Shown here: piece by piece, positions 1 to 6,030 of the stretch
Layout of the letters: each line of letters starts with the position of its first letter
Position numbering within the stretch: the first letter of the stretch is position 1
Source: an uncultured Clostridia bacterium
Lineage (GTDB): Bacteria > Bacillota > Clostridia > Oscillospirales > Butyricicoccaceae
NCBI GenBank assembly: GCA_947856675.1
Contig: CANUCM010000123.1
Location: 1-9,061 of the forward strand
Direction of reading: 5' to 3'
DNA: 9,061 nt
The notes under the pieces: model-generated
Told to the model about the DNA's origin: nothing
Database searches by the model: none
The model's input: only the letters and a program-made list of their open reading frames with translations
Made by a program: the position numbers and the translations under genes

Positions 1-39
1 GATCCAGAGTCAGTCGTGCTACCATTACACAACACCGCA
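1..39 (-). tRNA. tRNA-Gln (anticodon CUG), 5' half, cut by window edge
   Basis: Read on the minus strand from position 39, the sequence folds as the 5' half of a tRNA. It has a 7-nt acceptor strand TGCGGTG, U8-U9, a D arm whose GTGT (30-27) pairs with GCAC (19-16) around an AATGGTA loop, and an anticodon-stem strand ACTGA (14-10). The 7-nt loop CTCTGGA follows, with anticodon CTG at 7-5, which reads CAG (Gln). The last two visible bases, TC, are the expected start of the 3' anticodon strand TCAGT. U at position 1 is typical of tRNA-Gln. The T arm and 3' acceptor strand lie outside the window, so the gene is incomplete here because of the window edge and not because it is broken. Confidence 0.9.
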
Positions 40-51
40 ACGTGCTTTATT

Positions 52-80
52 ATTATATCTGTATGCCGGGGGCTTGTCAA
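52..80 (-). promoter_or_regulatory. Consensus sigma-A promoter of tRNA-Gln
   Basis: On the minus strand a perfect -35 TTGACA (80-75) is separated by exactly 17 nt from a perfect -10 TATAAT (57-52). Transcription would start near 45, giving a very short leader before the tRNA 5' end at 39. A fully consensus promoter fits a stable-RNA gene. Confidence 0.9.
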
Positions 81-94
81 GGAATTTTTTCGCT

Positions 95-106
95 TTTTGC
101 GCAAAA
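95..106. repeat. 12-bp perfect palindrome between divergent promoters
   Basis: TTTTGCGCAAAA is a perfect 12-bp palindrome in the AT-rich gap between the tRNA-Gln -35 box (75-80) and the proposed polA -35 box (119-124). It could be a protein-binding site serving either promoter, or chance in AT-rich DNA. No regulator is recognised for it. Confidence 0.35.
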
Positions 107-118
107 TAAAAACCGCCC

Positions 119-147
119 TTTCAAACGATGGGAAAACGTACTATAAT
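119..147 (+). promoter_or_regulatory. Probable promoter of the polA-rimI-tsaD operon
   Basis: A perfect -10 TATAAT (142-147) lies 17 nt downstream of a weak -35 TTTCAA (119-124). The expected start near 154 leaves a leader of about 33 nt carrying the GGGAGGA ribosome binding site at 174-180. The -35 is poor, so expression is probably moderate. Confidence 0.6.
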
Positions 148-186
148 ATAATAAATAAATATAACCCTTTTGCGGGAGGACAAGCC

Positions 187-2793
187 ATGAAGCTGATGGT
201 GCTGGACGGAAACAGCCTGATAAACCGCGCTTTTTACGCAGTGCGCATGCTGACGGCGCCCGACGGGACGCCGACGGGGGCGGTATACGGGTTTCTCAAT
301 ATTCTTTTTAAACTCATCGAGGAGGAGCGGCCCGAGGCGCTGTGCGTGGCCTTTGACGTCAAGGGCCCGACGTTCCGGCACGAGCAGTACGAGGGCTATA
401 AGGCGCAGCGCAAGGGCATGCCGGAAGAGCTTGCGGTGCAGATGCCCATACTGAAGGAAGTGCTCGACGCCATGCGCATTGCCCGCTGTGAGTGCAGCGG
501 CTGGGAAGCCGACGATCTCCTGGGCACGATGTCGGTGCGTGCCAGCGCCCAGGGATGGGAAACGGTCCTTGTGACCGGCGACCGCGACAGCCTGCAGCTC
601 ATCACCGACACGGTGCGCGTGCGGCTTGTAACGACGCGCATGGGCCAGACGGGCAGCGAAAACATGACGCCCGATACTTTTTTTGAAAAATACGGCTTTG
701 AACCCCGCAAAATCATCGACCTCAAAGCGCTGATGGGCGATGCATCCGACAACATCCCCGGCGTGCCGGGCGTGGGCGAAAAAACCGCGCTCGACCTGGT
801 GCGCCGCGGCGGCACGCTGGAGGAAATTTACCAAAACCTCGACGGGCTGGGGCTGAAGCCCGGAGTGCTGCGCAAGCTGACCGAAGGGCGGGAGCTGGCG
901 TGCATGTCAAAGGAGCTGGCCACCATCCGCTGCGACGCGCCCATTGATTTTACTCCCGGGGACGCCCTGGTGCAGCCGCCCGACGGGCCGCGGCTGTATT
1001 CGCTGTTTTGCGCGCTGGGGTTTCAGAAGCTCATCGAGCGCCTGGGGCTTTCGGCGCAGACCGGCGCGGCGCAGCCGGCCGCTGCCGCGCCTTGCGAGCG
1101 CGTGCGCGTCTGCCGGCCGGAGCAGCTTGACGCGCTGCGGCAGGAGCTTGACGGAAAGCCGCTTGCGGCGCTGGCCGTACTGCCGGGGCTTTCGGGCGTC
1201 GGCGTGTGCATAAAAGACCGGTGCTTTGCCGTGTTGGAGCAGGATAACCCATCGTATGCGCCTTTTTTGGCGCAGCTGTTTGGCGAAAAAACCCCCAAAG
1301 CGGTGCACGACAGCAAGTCGCTGGATTCTGCCCTGTGCGTCCGCGGAGCGGAGCTGGGCGGCGTTGTGCACGACACGGCGCTGGCGGCCTATCTGCTCGA
1401 GCAGGGGTCGGGGGCGCCGCTTGAAAAGCTGTCGCTTTCGGTTTTGGGGCGCGAGCTTGCGCCGCTGCCGGACGGAGAAGAGCCCGGGGCGCTTTGCGAT
1501 GCGCTGTGCGCGCACGCGGAGACGGTGTACGGGCTGTACGAAAAGCAAAAGCCCCGGCTGGAAGAGCTGGGGATGACGTCGCTTCTGCGCGACATCGAGA
1601 TTCCGCTTTCGCCGGTTCTGGCGCGCATGGAGCGCGAGGGTATGGCGCTCGACCGCGGCCGGCTGGACGCCTTCGGGCAGCAGCTGAGCGCGCGCATTTC
1701 CGAGCTGGAGGAGAGCGTTTACGCCCATGCCGGCGAGCGTTTCAACATCGGTTCTCCCCGGCAGCTGGGTGTGATCCTGTTTGAAAAGCTGGGGCTCAAG
1801 GCGATAAAAAAGACCAAAACGGGCTATTCCACCGACGCCGAAGTGCTGGAAAAGCTGCGCCTGAAACACCCCATTGTCCCCGAGATTCTGGAATACCGCA
1901 TGCTGGCCAAGCTCAAGAGCACCTATGTCGACGGGCTGATGAAGGTCGTCGGGCCCGACGGGCGGGTGCACACAAACTTCCAGCAGACCGTGACCAGTAC
2001 CGGCCGGCTCAGCTCGACCGATCCCAATTTGCAGAACATCCCCGTGCGCAGCGAGCTGGGCGGCGAAGTGCGCAGGTGCTTTGTCCCGCGGGAAGGCTGG
2101 GTGTATGTCGATGCCGACTATTCGCAAATTGAGCTGCGCATCCTGGCGCACATCGCAAATGACCGGCACATGCTGGAAGCCTTTGAAAAGGGTGAGGACA
2201 TCCATACCGTGACGGCGGCGCAGGTGTTCGGCGTGCCGCCCTCGGAGGTGACGCCGCTCATGCGCCGCAGGGCCAAGGCGGTCAACTTCGGCATTGTTTA
2301 CGGCATATCGGCCTTTTCGCTGGCCGACGACATCGGCGTCAGCCGCGCCGAGGCGCAGAGCTATATTGACGCGTACCTGCAAAGCTACAGCGGCGTGCGC
2401 CAGTATATGGAGGACATCCGCAAAAAAGCCTATGAGGACGGCTTTGTCGCAACGCTGTACGGCAGGCGGCGGGCGCTGCCCGAGCTCAGCTCGGGAAACT
2501 TCAACCAGCGCTCCTTCGGCGAGCGCGTGGCGCTCAACATGCCCATTCAGGGCACGGCGGCCGACATTATGAAAATCGCGATGATCGCCGTCGACGCGCG
2601 TCTGCGGCGTGAGTCGCTGCGGGCACGGCTGGTGCTGCAGGTGCACGACGAGCTGATGGTGGAAGCGCCCCGGGAGGAGCTTGAGACGGTGCAGGCCATT
2701 CTGCAGCAGGAAATGGAAGGCGCGGCCAGCCTGCGCGTGCGTCTTGCGGCCGAGGCTTCGTGGGGGGAAAACTGGTATGACGCAAAACGCTGA
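187..2793 (+). CDS. polA: DNA polymerase I
   Basis: Pol I, 868 residues, fills gaps and removes RNA primers during lagging-strand synthesis and excision repair. The start is ATG 187, with GGGAGGA at 174-180 and a 6-nt spacer; the reading frame runs upstream into the tRNA gene, but that part is not credible as coding. The N-terminal 5'-3' exonuclease keeps D7, the GWEADDL motif (D109, D110) and GDASDN (D185, D188) followed by the helix-hairpin-helix PGVGEKT. The central region, roughly 300-490, has the 3'-5' exonuclease fold position but lacks the first-motif D-x-E (around 330 it reads LAALAVLPG), so proofreading is predicted absent, as in Bacillus-type Pol I. The polymerase domain is intact: TSTGRLSS near 603, motif A DADYSQIELR (catalytic D644), motif B RAKAVNFGIVYG (K697) and motif C VHDEL (H820, D821). 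The end overlaps rimI by 17 nt. Confidence 0.98.
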   Translation: MKLMVLDGNSLINRAFYAVRMLTAPDGTPTGAVYGFLNILFKLIEEERPEALCVAFDVKGPTFRHEQYEGYKAQRKGMPEELAVQMPILKEVLDAMRIARCECSGWEADDLLGTMSVRASAQGWETVLVTGDRDSLQLITDTVRVRLVTTRMGQTGSENMTPDTFFEKYGFEPRKIIDLKALMGDASDNIPGVPGVGEKTALDLVRRGGTLEEIYQNLDGLGLKPGVLRKLTEGRELACMSKELATIRCDAPIDFTPGDALVQPPDGPRLYSLFCALGFQKLIERLGLSAQTGAAQPAAAAPCERVRVCRPEQLDALRQELDGKPLAALAVLPGLSGVGVCIKDRCFAVLEQDNPSYAPFLAQLFGEKTPKAVHDSKSLDSALCVRGAELGGVVHDTALAAYLLEQGSGAPLEKLSLSVLGRELAPLPDGEEPGALCDALCAHAETVYGLYEKQKPRLEELGMTSLLRDIEIPLSPVLARMEREGMALDRGRLDAFGQQLSARISELEESVYAHAGERFNIGSPRQLGVILFEKLGLKAIKKTKTGYSTDAEVLEKLRLKHPIVPEILEYRMLAKLKSTYVDGLMKVVGPDGRVHTNFQQTVTSTGRLSSTDPNLQNIPVRSELGGEVRRCFVPREGWVYVDADYSQIELRILAHIANDRHMLEAFEKGEDIHTVTAAQVFGVPPSEVTPLMRRRAKAVNFGIVYGISAFSLADDIGVSRAEAQSYIDAYLQSYSGVRQYMEDIRKKAYEDGFVATLYGRRRALPELSSGNFNQRSFGERVALNMPIQGTAADIMKIAMIAVDARLRRESLRARLVLQVHDELMVEAPREELETVQAILQQEMEGAASLRVRLAAEASWGENWYDAKR

Positions 2794-3247
2794 GCGGCGG
2801 ATTGTACCGCTGCAGCCGCGCCACATTGCGCAGGTGGCGGACATAGAGCGGCGCGTGTTCTCCGACCCGTGGAGCGAAAGCATGCTGCGCGCAGAGCTTG
2901 AAAACCCGCTGGCGCGCTGGTTTGTGCTGGAAAGCGGCGGCCGGGTATGCGGGTATGTGTCGACCCTGGACATCTGCGGCGAGGTGCACGTCACCAACGT
3001 GGCGGTACTGCCTGAACATCGCCGGCGCGGGATCGCGCGGGAGCTTTTGCGCTGCGCGGTGGATTTTGCGCGCAGCACCGGCGCTTTCAGCATGACGCTC
3101 GAGGTGCGCCGCAGCAACGCGCCGGCCATTGCGCTGTACCGCGGCTTCGGGTTTGAGCCGGTGGGGCTGCGCCCTCGCTATTACGAAAATCCGCGCGAGG
3201 ATGCGCTTTTGATGACACTGATTTTACGGGAGGACCCTTTATGCTGA
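2777..3247 (+). CDS. rimI: Ribosomal protein bS18-alanine N-acetyltransferase RimI (GNAT family)
   Basis: This 156-residue cytoplasmic GNAT enzyme fits RimI, which acetylates the N-terminal alanine of ribosomal protein S18 using acetyl-CoA. Visible family marks are the DPWS segment (30-33), VTNVAVLPEHRRRGIA (72-87), which contains the acetyl-CoA pyrophosphate-binding R-x-x-G-x-A loop, LEVRRSNAPAIALYRGFGF with E109, N114 and Y121 at the usual catalytic positions, and the RimI-like tail RYYxNPxEDALLM. The ATG at 2777 lies inside the end of polA (17-nt overlap), with a G-run at 2762-2767 as ribosome binding site, so translation is probably coupled. It overlaps tsaD by 7 nt. The rimI-tsaD adjacency is the common bacterial arrangement and supports this over a generic GNAT. 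Substrate is inferred from family, since RimI enzymes can be less specific outside enterobacteria. Confidence 0.93.
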   Translation: MTQNAERRIVPLQPRHIAQVADIERRVFSDPWSESMLRAELENPLARWFVLESGGRVCGYVSTLDICGEVHVTNVAVLPEHRRRGIARELLRCAVDFARSTGAFSMTLEVRRSNAPAIALYRGFGFEPVGLRPRYYENPREDALLMTLILREDPLC

Positions 3248-4266
3248 TACTGGCCATTGAAAGCTCGTGCGACGAAACGGCGGCAGCCGTCAGCCGCAAC
3301 GGGCGGGAAATCCTGGCCGACGTTGTGTACTCGCAGGCCGAAATGCACGCGCTGTACGGCGGCGTGGTGCCCGAGATCGCTTCGCGGCAGCACGCGGAAA
3401 AAGTGTCGCTTGTGGCGGAGCAGGCGCTGCGCCGTGCGGGCGTGCGGCCGCAGCAGCTGGACGCGGTGGCGGCGACGTGCGCGCCCGGGCTCATCGGCGC
3501 GCTTTTGGTGGGCGCCAACTTTGCCAAGGCCTGCGCGCTGGCGCTGGACGTGCCCTTTATCCCCGTGCACCACATCCGCGGGCATGTCGCCGCGTGCTAT
3601 GTGGCGTTTCCCCGGCTTGAGCCGCCCTTTACGGCGCTGGTGGCGTCGGGCGGGCACACGGTTATTCTCGATGTCGGGGACTACACGCGCATGACGGTGC
3701 TGGGCGCTTCGCGCGACGACGCGGCGGGCGAGGCCTTTGACAAAATCGCGCGCGTTTTGTCGCTGCCCTATCCGGGCGGCGCGGCGATGGACCGCCTTGC
3801 CCGGCAGGGCGACGCGCAAAAATACCGGCTGCCCCATGCGCAGGTGCAGGGCGCGCCGTTTGACTTCAGCTTTTCCGGGCTGAAAACGGCGGCGGTCAAC
3901 CTGGCGCACAACGCTTCTCAGAAGGGTGAGAGCGTCGACGGCCCCGCGCTGGCCGCCGGCGTGTGCCGCGCCGTGGCCGAAAGCATCGCGCCGCGCGTGG
4001 TGCAGGCCGCACTGCACTGCTCCCGCCGGGCCGTGGTGGCGGCGGGCGGCGTCGCGGCCAATTCCGTGCTGCGCCGCAGCCTTGAGCAGCAGTGCTCCGC
4101 CGCAGGCCTTGCGCTGTACCTGCCGCCGCTGCACCTGTGCGGCGACAACGGCTCGATGATCGCCGCGCAGGCCTATTACGAGTACCTCGCGGGCAACACC
4201 GGCACCAGCGCGCAAAACTGCTACGCGACCATGAAGGCCAGCGAGTGCGTGGCGAAAGCGCAGTGA
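3241..4266 (+). CDS. tsaD: tRNA N6-threonylcarbamoyladenosine (t6A37) synthase subunit TsaD
   Basis: TsaD (341 residues, normal length) transfers the threonylcarbamoyl group from TC-AMP to A37 of ANN-decoding tRNAs, acting with TsaB and TsaE; the TC-AMP is made by TsaC/YwlC. The sequence has the ASKHA-fold marks: N-terminal AIESSCDETAAAV, the metal-ligand motif VHHIRGH (H111, H115), LVASGGHT, DDAAGEAFDK, PYPGG, FSFSGLKTA, VAAGGVAANSVLR, and CGDNGSMIA with metal-ligand D302. The ATG at 3241 sits 6 nt after GGGAGGA (3228-3234) and overlaps the end of rimI by 7 nt, indicating translational coupling. Its usual partners tsaB and tsaE are not in this window; polA occupies the upstream position instead. 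A possible terminator lies at 4341-4393. Confidence 0.97.
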   Translation: MLILAIESSCDETAAAVSRNGREILADVVYSQAEMHALYGGVVPEIASRQHAEKVSLVAEQALRRAGVRPQQLDAVAATCAPGLIGALLVGANFAKACALALDVPFIPVHHIRGHVAACYVAFPRLEPPFTALVASGGHTVILDVGDYTRMTVLGASRDDAAGEAFDKIARVLSLPYPGGAAMDRLARQGDAQKYRLPHAQVQGAPFDFSFSGLKTAAVNLAHNASQKGESVDGPALAAGVCRAVAESIAPRVVQAALHCSRRAVVAAGGVAANSVLRRSLEQQCSAAGLALYLPPLHLCGDNGSMIAAQAYYEYLAGNTGTSAQNCYATMKASECVAKAQ

Positions 4267-4340
4267 AATTGTAATAAAATGGCTACAACAAATTGTAAAT
4301 ACGTCGTAAAATCAAGCATTATGTAAACTGAAAACCTGTC

Positions 4341-4393
4341 GATAAAAAAAGGATTTTCGCGATAGCGGAATTGGAAGTTTTTATCATTTTTTT
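4341..4393 (+). terminator. Possible intrinsic terminator of polA-rimI-tsaD
   Basis: An 8-bp perfect stem, GATAAAAA (4341-4348) with TTTTTATC (4378-4385), encloses an inner, bulged stem TTCGC/GCGGAA around a GATA loop. It is followed by A and seven T residues (4387-4393). Position and T-run suit a terminator about 75 nt after tsaD, but the stem is AT-rich and interrupted, so it may be leaky or only an accidental hairpin. Confidence 0.4.
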
Positions 4394-4425
4394 CGCAAAG
4401 CGCTGGGGCGCAGGCATTGCGGGGC

Positions 4426-4455
4426 TGTGGACAAACCTGTGGAAAATGTGGATAA
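4426..4455 (-). promoter_or_regulatory. Cluster of three DnaA boxes
   Basis: Three 9-mers in one orientation occupy 30 bp. Read on the minus strand they are TTATCCACA (4455-4447, perfect consensus), TTTTCCACA (4446-4438, directly abutting) and TTGTCCACA (4434-4426). A further near-match, TGTCGATAA on the plus strand, lies at 4337-4345. DnaA-ATP or DnaA-ADP binding is inferred from the match to the consensus TTATNCACA. The cluster lies between the possible tsaD terminator and the rex promoter, about 130 bp upstream of the rex -35. It is unlikely to be oriC, since dnaA, dnaN, rpmH and gyrB are absent. It could be a titration or regulatory site outside oriC, or could control rex. Confidence 0.7.
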
Positions 4456-4496
4456 CTTTTTGTAATGCCGGAGCGATAAAACTTTTATGTCACTGG

Positions 4497-4568
4497 GGCG
4501 GGGTTTGCACCGCGCCGGGACAGCAAAAAATACGCCCGCAGGCGGGGCTTTGCGGCCCGGGCAAAAAT
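4497..4568. repeat. Imperfect direct repeat in the GC-rich part of the rex upstream region
   Basis: Two related segments, 4497-4531 and 4541-4568, each begin GGCGGGG, continue (C)TTTGC, pass through a C/G stretch ending in CCGGG, and end in CAAAAA. Copy two is shorter by several small gaps. The block is GC-rich and sits between AT-rich DnaA-box DNA and the AT-rich rex promoter. Small hairpins such as GCCCGGGC (4555-4562 region) can be drawn, but none has a proper T-tract. No function is recognised. Confidence 0.3.
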
Positions 4569-4591
4569 ATTTTTCAAAATGCTTGAAAAAT
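4569..4591. promoter_or_regulatory. Perfect 9-bp inverted repeat overlapping the rex -35 (candidate operator)
   Basis: ATTTTTCAA (4569-4577) and TTGAAAAAT (4583-4591) are exact reverse complements separated by 5 nt (AATGC). The right arm contains the rex -35 hexamer TTGAAA (4583-4588), so a dimeric repressor bound here would block RNA polymerase. The half-sites do not match the Rex operator form TTGTGAA-N4-TTCACAA or its clostridial variants, so autoregulation by Rex is not supported by the motif. A palindromic AAAAATATTTTT (4563-4574) overlaps the left arm. Confidence 0.5.
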
Positions 4592-4611
4592 GCGAAACTG
4601 TTATATACAAT
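4583..4611 (+). promoter_or_regulatory. Promoter of rex
   Basis: TTGAAA (4583-4588) and TACAAT (4606-4611) are separated by exactly 17 nt, giving one mismatch to consensus -10 and two to -35. Transcription would start near 4618, just before the GGAGGGG ribosome binding site at 4621-4627, so the untranslated leader is very short. Confidence 0.65.
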
Positions 4612-4633
4612 GGTATGTCGGGAGGGGATCCGG

Positions 4634-5251
4634 TTGGAAAAAAAGATCTCATCGGCTGTCATCCGGCGTATGCCGAGGTACTACAGACAGCTGACCGAAC
4701 TGGACAAAGAAGGCGTCGAGCGCATCTCGTCGGAGATGCTGGCTTCCCGGATGGGGCTGACGGCGTCGCAGGTGCGGCAGGATTTCAACTGCTTCGGCGG
4801 ATTTGGGCAGCAGGGCTACGGCTACAATGTGCAGACGCTGCGCAAATCCATCGGCGTGATTTTACATATCGACAAGGGGCACACGGCGGTTCTGATCGGC
4901 GTGGGCAACCTGGGCCGGGCGCTTTTGCGCAACTTTCATTTTTCCAAATACGGCTTTGAGGTCACGGGCGCGTTTGACCCCTCCCCGGCGCAGATCGGCC
5001 GTGTCATCGGTGAGGTAAAAGTGCGCCCGCTGGACGAGCTGGAGGAGTTCGTGCGCCAGAAGCGGCCGGACATCGCCATTCTGACCGTCCCGGGCGGCGC
5101 CGCGCGGGAAACGGCGCAGCAGCTTGTCAGCTGGGGCGTGCGCGGCATCTGGAACTTTACCAACATTGACCTGCACCTCGAGCTCGACGACGTGCCGGTT
5201 GAAAATGTACATTTTTCCGAGAGCCTGATGGTTCTTTCGTATCGTTTGTGA
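4634..5251 (+). CDS. rex: Redox-sensing transcriptional repressor Rex
   Basis: Rex (205 residues) is a homodimeric DNA-binding repressor that senses the NADH/NAD+ ratio and derepresses fermentation and NADH-reoxidising genes when NADH is high. The N-terminal winged helix (about 1-75) includes the recognition region RMGLTASQVRQDFNCFG (39-55) and the clostridial FGGFGQQGYGYNV segment. The Rossmann domain carries GVGNLG (89-94) after a beta strand VLIGV. The C-terminal region, with IWNFT near 172-176, ends in the domain-swap helix ESLMVLSYRL. The start is TTG 4634, placed by GGAGGGG at 4621-4627 with a 6-nt spacer. An in-frame ATG at 4610 lies upstream of that site and within the -10, so it cannot be used from this promoter. 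No clear terminator follows, so read-through into the dipeptidase gene is possible. Confidence 0.96.
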   Translation: MEKKISSAVIRRMPRYYRQLTELDKEGVERISSEMLASRMGLTASQVRQDFNCFGGFGQQGYGYNVQTLRKSIGVILHIDKGHTAVLIGVGNLGRALLRNFHFSKYGFEVTGAFDPSPAQIGRVIGEVKVRPLDELEEFVRQKRPDIAILTVPGGAARETAQQLVSWGVRGIWNFTNIDLHLELDDVPVENVHFSESLMVLSYRL

Positions 5252-5252
5252 C

Positions 5253-5281
5253 TTTTCATTTTAAAGCAAGCGTGCTATAAT
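5253..5281 (+). promoter_or_regulatory. Promoter of the D-Ala-D-Ala dipeptidase gene
   Basis: A perfect -10 TATAAT (5276-5281) lies 17 nt after TTTTCA (5253-5258, four of six matches to TTGACA), starting two bases after the rex stop codon. The leader of about 47 nt ends with AGGAGG (5321-5326) eight bases before the ATG, the strongest ribosome binding site in the window. Confidence 0.6.
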
Positions 5282-5334
5282 AATAGGAAACGAGTGCACG
5301 GGATATCCGCGCCCCTATAAAGGAGGAAAAATAT

Positions 5335-5979
5335 ATGAACCTGAGCACGAAAGGCATTCCCAAAAAAGGCCTCCCCGAGGGCTTTGTGTACATCGATGAG
5401 CTCATTCCCGACTGCATCATCGACGCCAAGTACGCCGGCACCGACAACTTTATGGGCCGTCCTGCGGAAGGCTACAACCAGCCGCTGGTCGTCATGACCA
5501 CACAGGCCGCCGAAGGCTGTGTCAAAGCCGCTGAGATCCTGCGCAAGCAGGGCTATGTTATGAAGTTTTATGATGCGTTCCGCCCGCAGCGCGCGGTCAA
5601 TGACTTTATCCGCTGGGGCGACGACGTGGAAGACCAGCGCCGCAAGCCGGTGCACTACCCCAACGTGGAAAAGGCCGCCATGTTTGATCTGGGCTACATT
5701 TCCCGCCGTTCGGGCCACTCCCGCGGCAGCTCGGTCGACCTCACCATCGTCGACATGAAGACCCATCAGGAGCTTGACATGGCCAGCATCTTTGACTTTA
5801 TGGATGTGCGCTCCCATCCGGGCGCAGCCGGCCTGACCCCCCAGCAGGAGAAAAACCGTAAAATCCTGTCGGACGCCATGTGCGCCTGCGGCTTTGTGCC
5901 GTACGAGTGCGAGTGGTGGCACTTCAACCTTGCGGTAGAACCCTATCCCGATACCTATTTTGACTTCCCCATCGAATAA
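5335..5979 (+). CDS. ddpX: D-alanyl-D-alanine dipeptidase, VanX/DdpX type (peptidase M15D)
   Basis: This 214-residue zinc dipeptidase would cleave free D-Ala-D-Ala to D-alanine. It has no signal peptide, so it acts in the cytoplasm. All catalytic signatures of the VanX family are present: the transition-state arginine in YDAFRPQR (R83), the zinc-binding SGHSRGSSVD (H128, D135), and EWWHF with catalytic-base E193 and zinc-ligand H196. MDVRSHPGAAGL corresponds to the conserved SERSHH-type loop. It sits alone between its own promoter and a strong terminator; no vanH, vanA/B ligase or vanRS two-component pair is nearby. A role in D-Ala-D-Ala recycling or adjustment of cell-wall precursor pools is therefore more likely than glycopeptide resistance. 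Its codons lean to GCC, GGC and AAG, and away from the GCG/TCG-rich style of neighbours, which together with the strong ribosome binding site suggests high expression. Substrate preference is inferred from family. Confidence 0.92.
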   Translation: MNLSTKGIPKKGLPEGFVYIDELIPDCIIDAKYAGTDNFMGRPAEGYNQPLVVMTTQAAEGCVKAAEILRKQGYVMKFYDAFRPQRAVNDFIRWGDDVEDQRRKPVHYPNVEKAAMFDLGYISRRSGHSRGSSVDLTIVDMKTHQELDMASIFDFMDVRSHPGAAGLTPQQEKNRKILSDAMCACGFVPYECEWWHFNLAVEPYPDTYFDFPIE

Positions 5980-5995
5980 TTGAACCGGAGAAGAG

Positions 5996-6028
5996 AAAAG
6001 GCCCGCGCCGCCGTGCGCGGGCTTTTTT
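5996..6028 (+). terminator. Strong intrinsic terminator after the dipeptidase gene
   Basis: GCCCGCGC (6001-6008) pairs perfectly with GCGCGGGC (6015-6022) around a 6-nt loop and is followed by six T residues (6023-6028). AAAA at 5996-5999 can extend the stem into the T-run, so some activity on the other strand is possible. Confidence 0.93.
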
Positions 6029-6030
6029 GT

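Noticed and set aside
16..186. 57-residue N-terminal extension of polA
   Set aside because: It begins inside the tRNA-Gln gene, crosses both promoters, and the ribosome binding site and family alignment place the start at 187.
907..3129. 740-codon minus-strand open frame opposite polA and rimI, and a 344-codon one at 3181-4215
   Set aside because: Both are Arg/His/Ala-rich shadow frames produced by the GC-rich codon pattern of strongly recognisable plus-strand genes; they have no family signature.
4266..4330. Recurring GTAAA/GTAAT words and the direct repeat AAATTGTAA (4266-4274 and 4290-4298)
   Set aside because: The words are short, irregularly spaced and expected in AT-rich intergenic DNA; no regulator fits.
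4426..4455. Chromosomal replication origin (oriC)
   Set aside because: Only three strong boxes are present, with no dnaA, dnaN, recF, gyrB or rpmH nearby; the AT-rich stretch at 4267-4410 alone is not enough.
4595..4611. Rex operator in the rex promoter
   Set aside because: TGT-N5-ACA at about 4599-4609 is too short and does not match TTGTGAA-N4-TTCACAA or TTGTTAA-N4-TTAACAA.
4487..4633. N-terminal extension of Rex
   Set aside because: The upstream frame crosses the promoter and dyad, lacks Rex homology, and the ribosome binding site dictates TTG 4634.
5335..5979. Glycopeptide resistance island
   Set aside because: Only the dipeptidase is present; vanH, a D-Lac ligase, vanY and vanRS are absent and there are no mobile-element traces.
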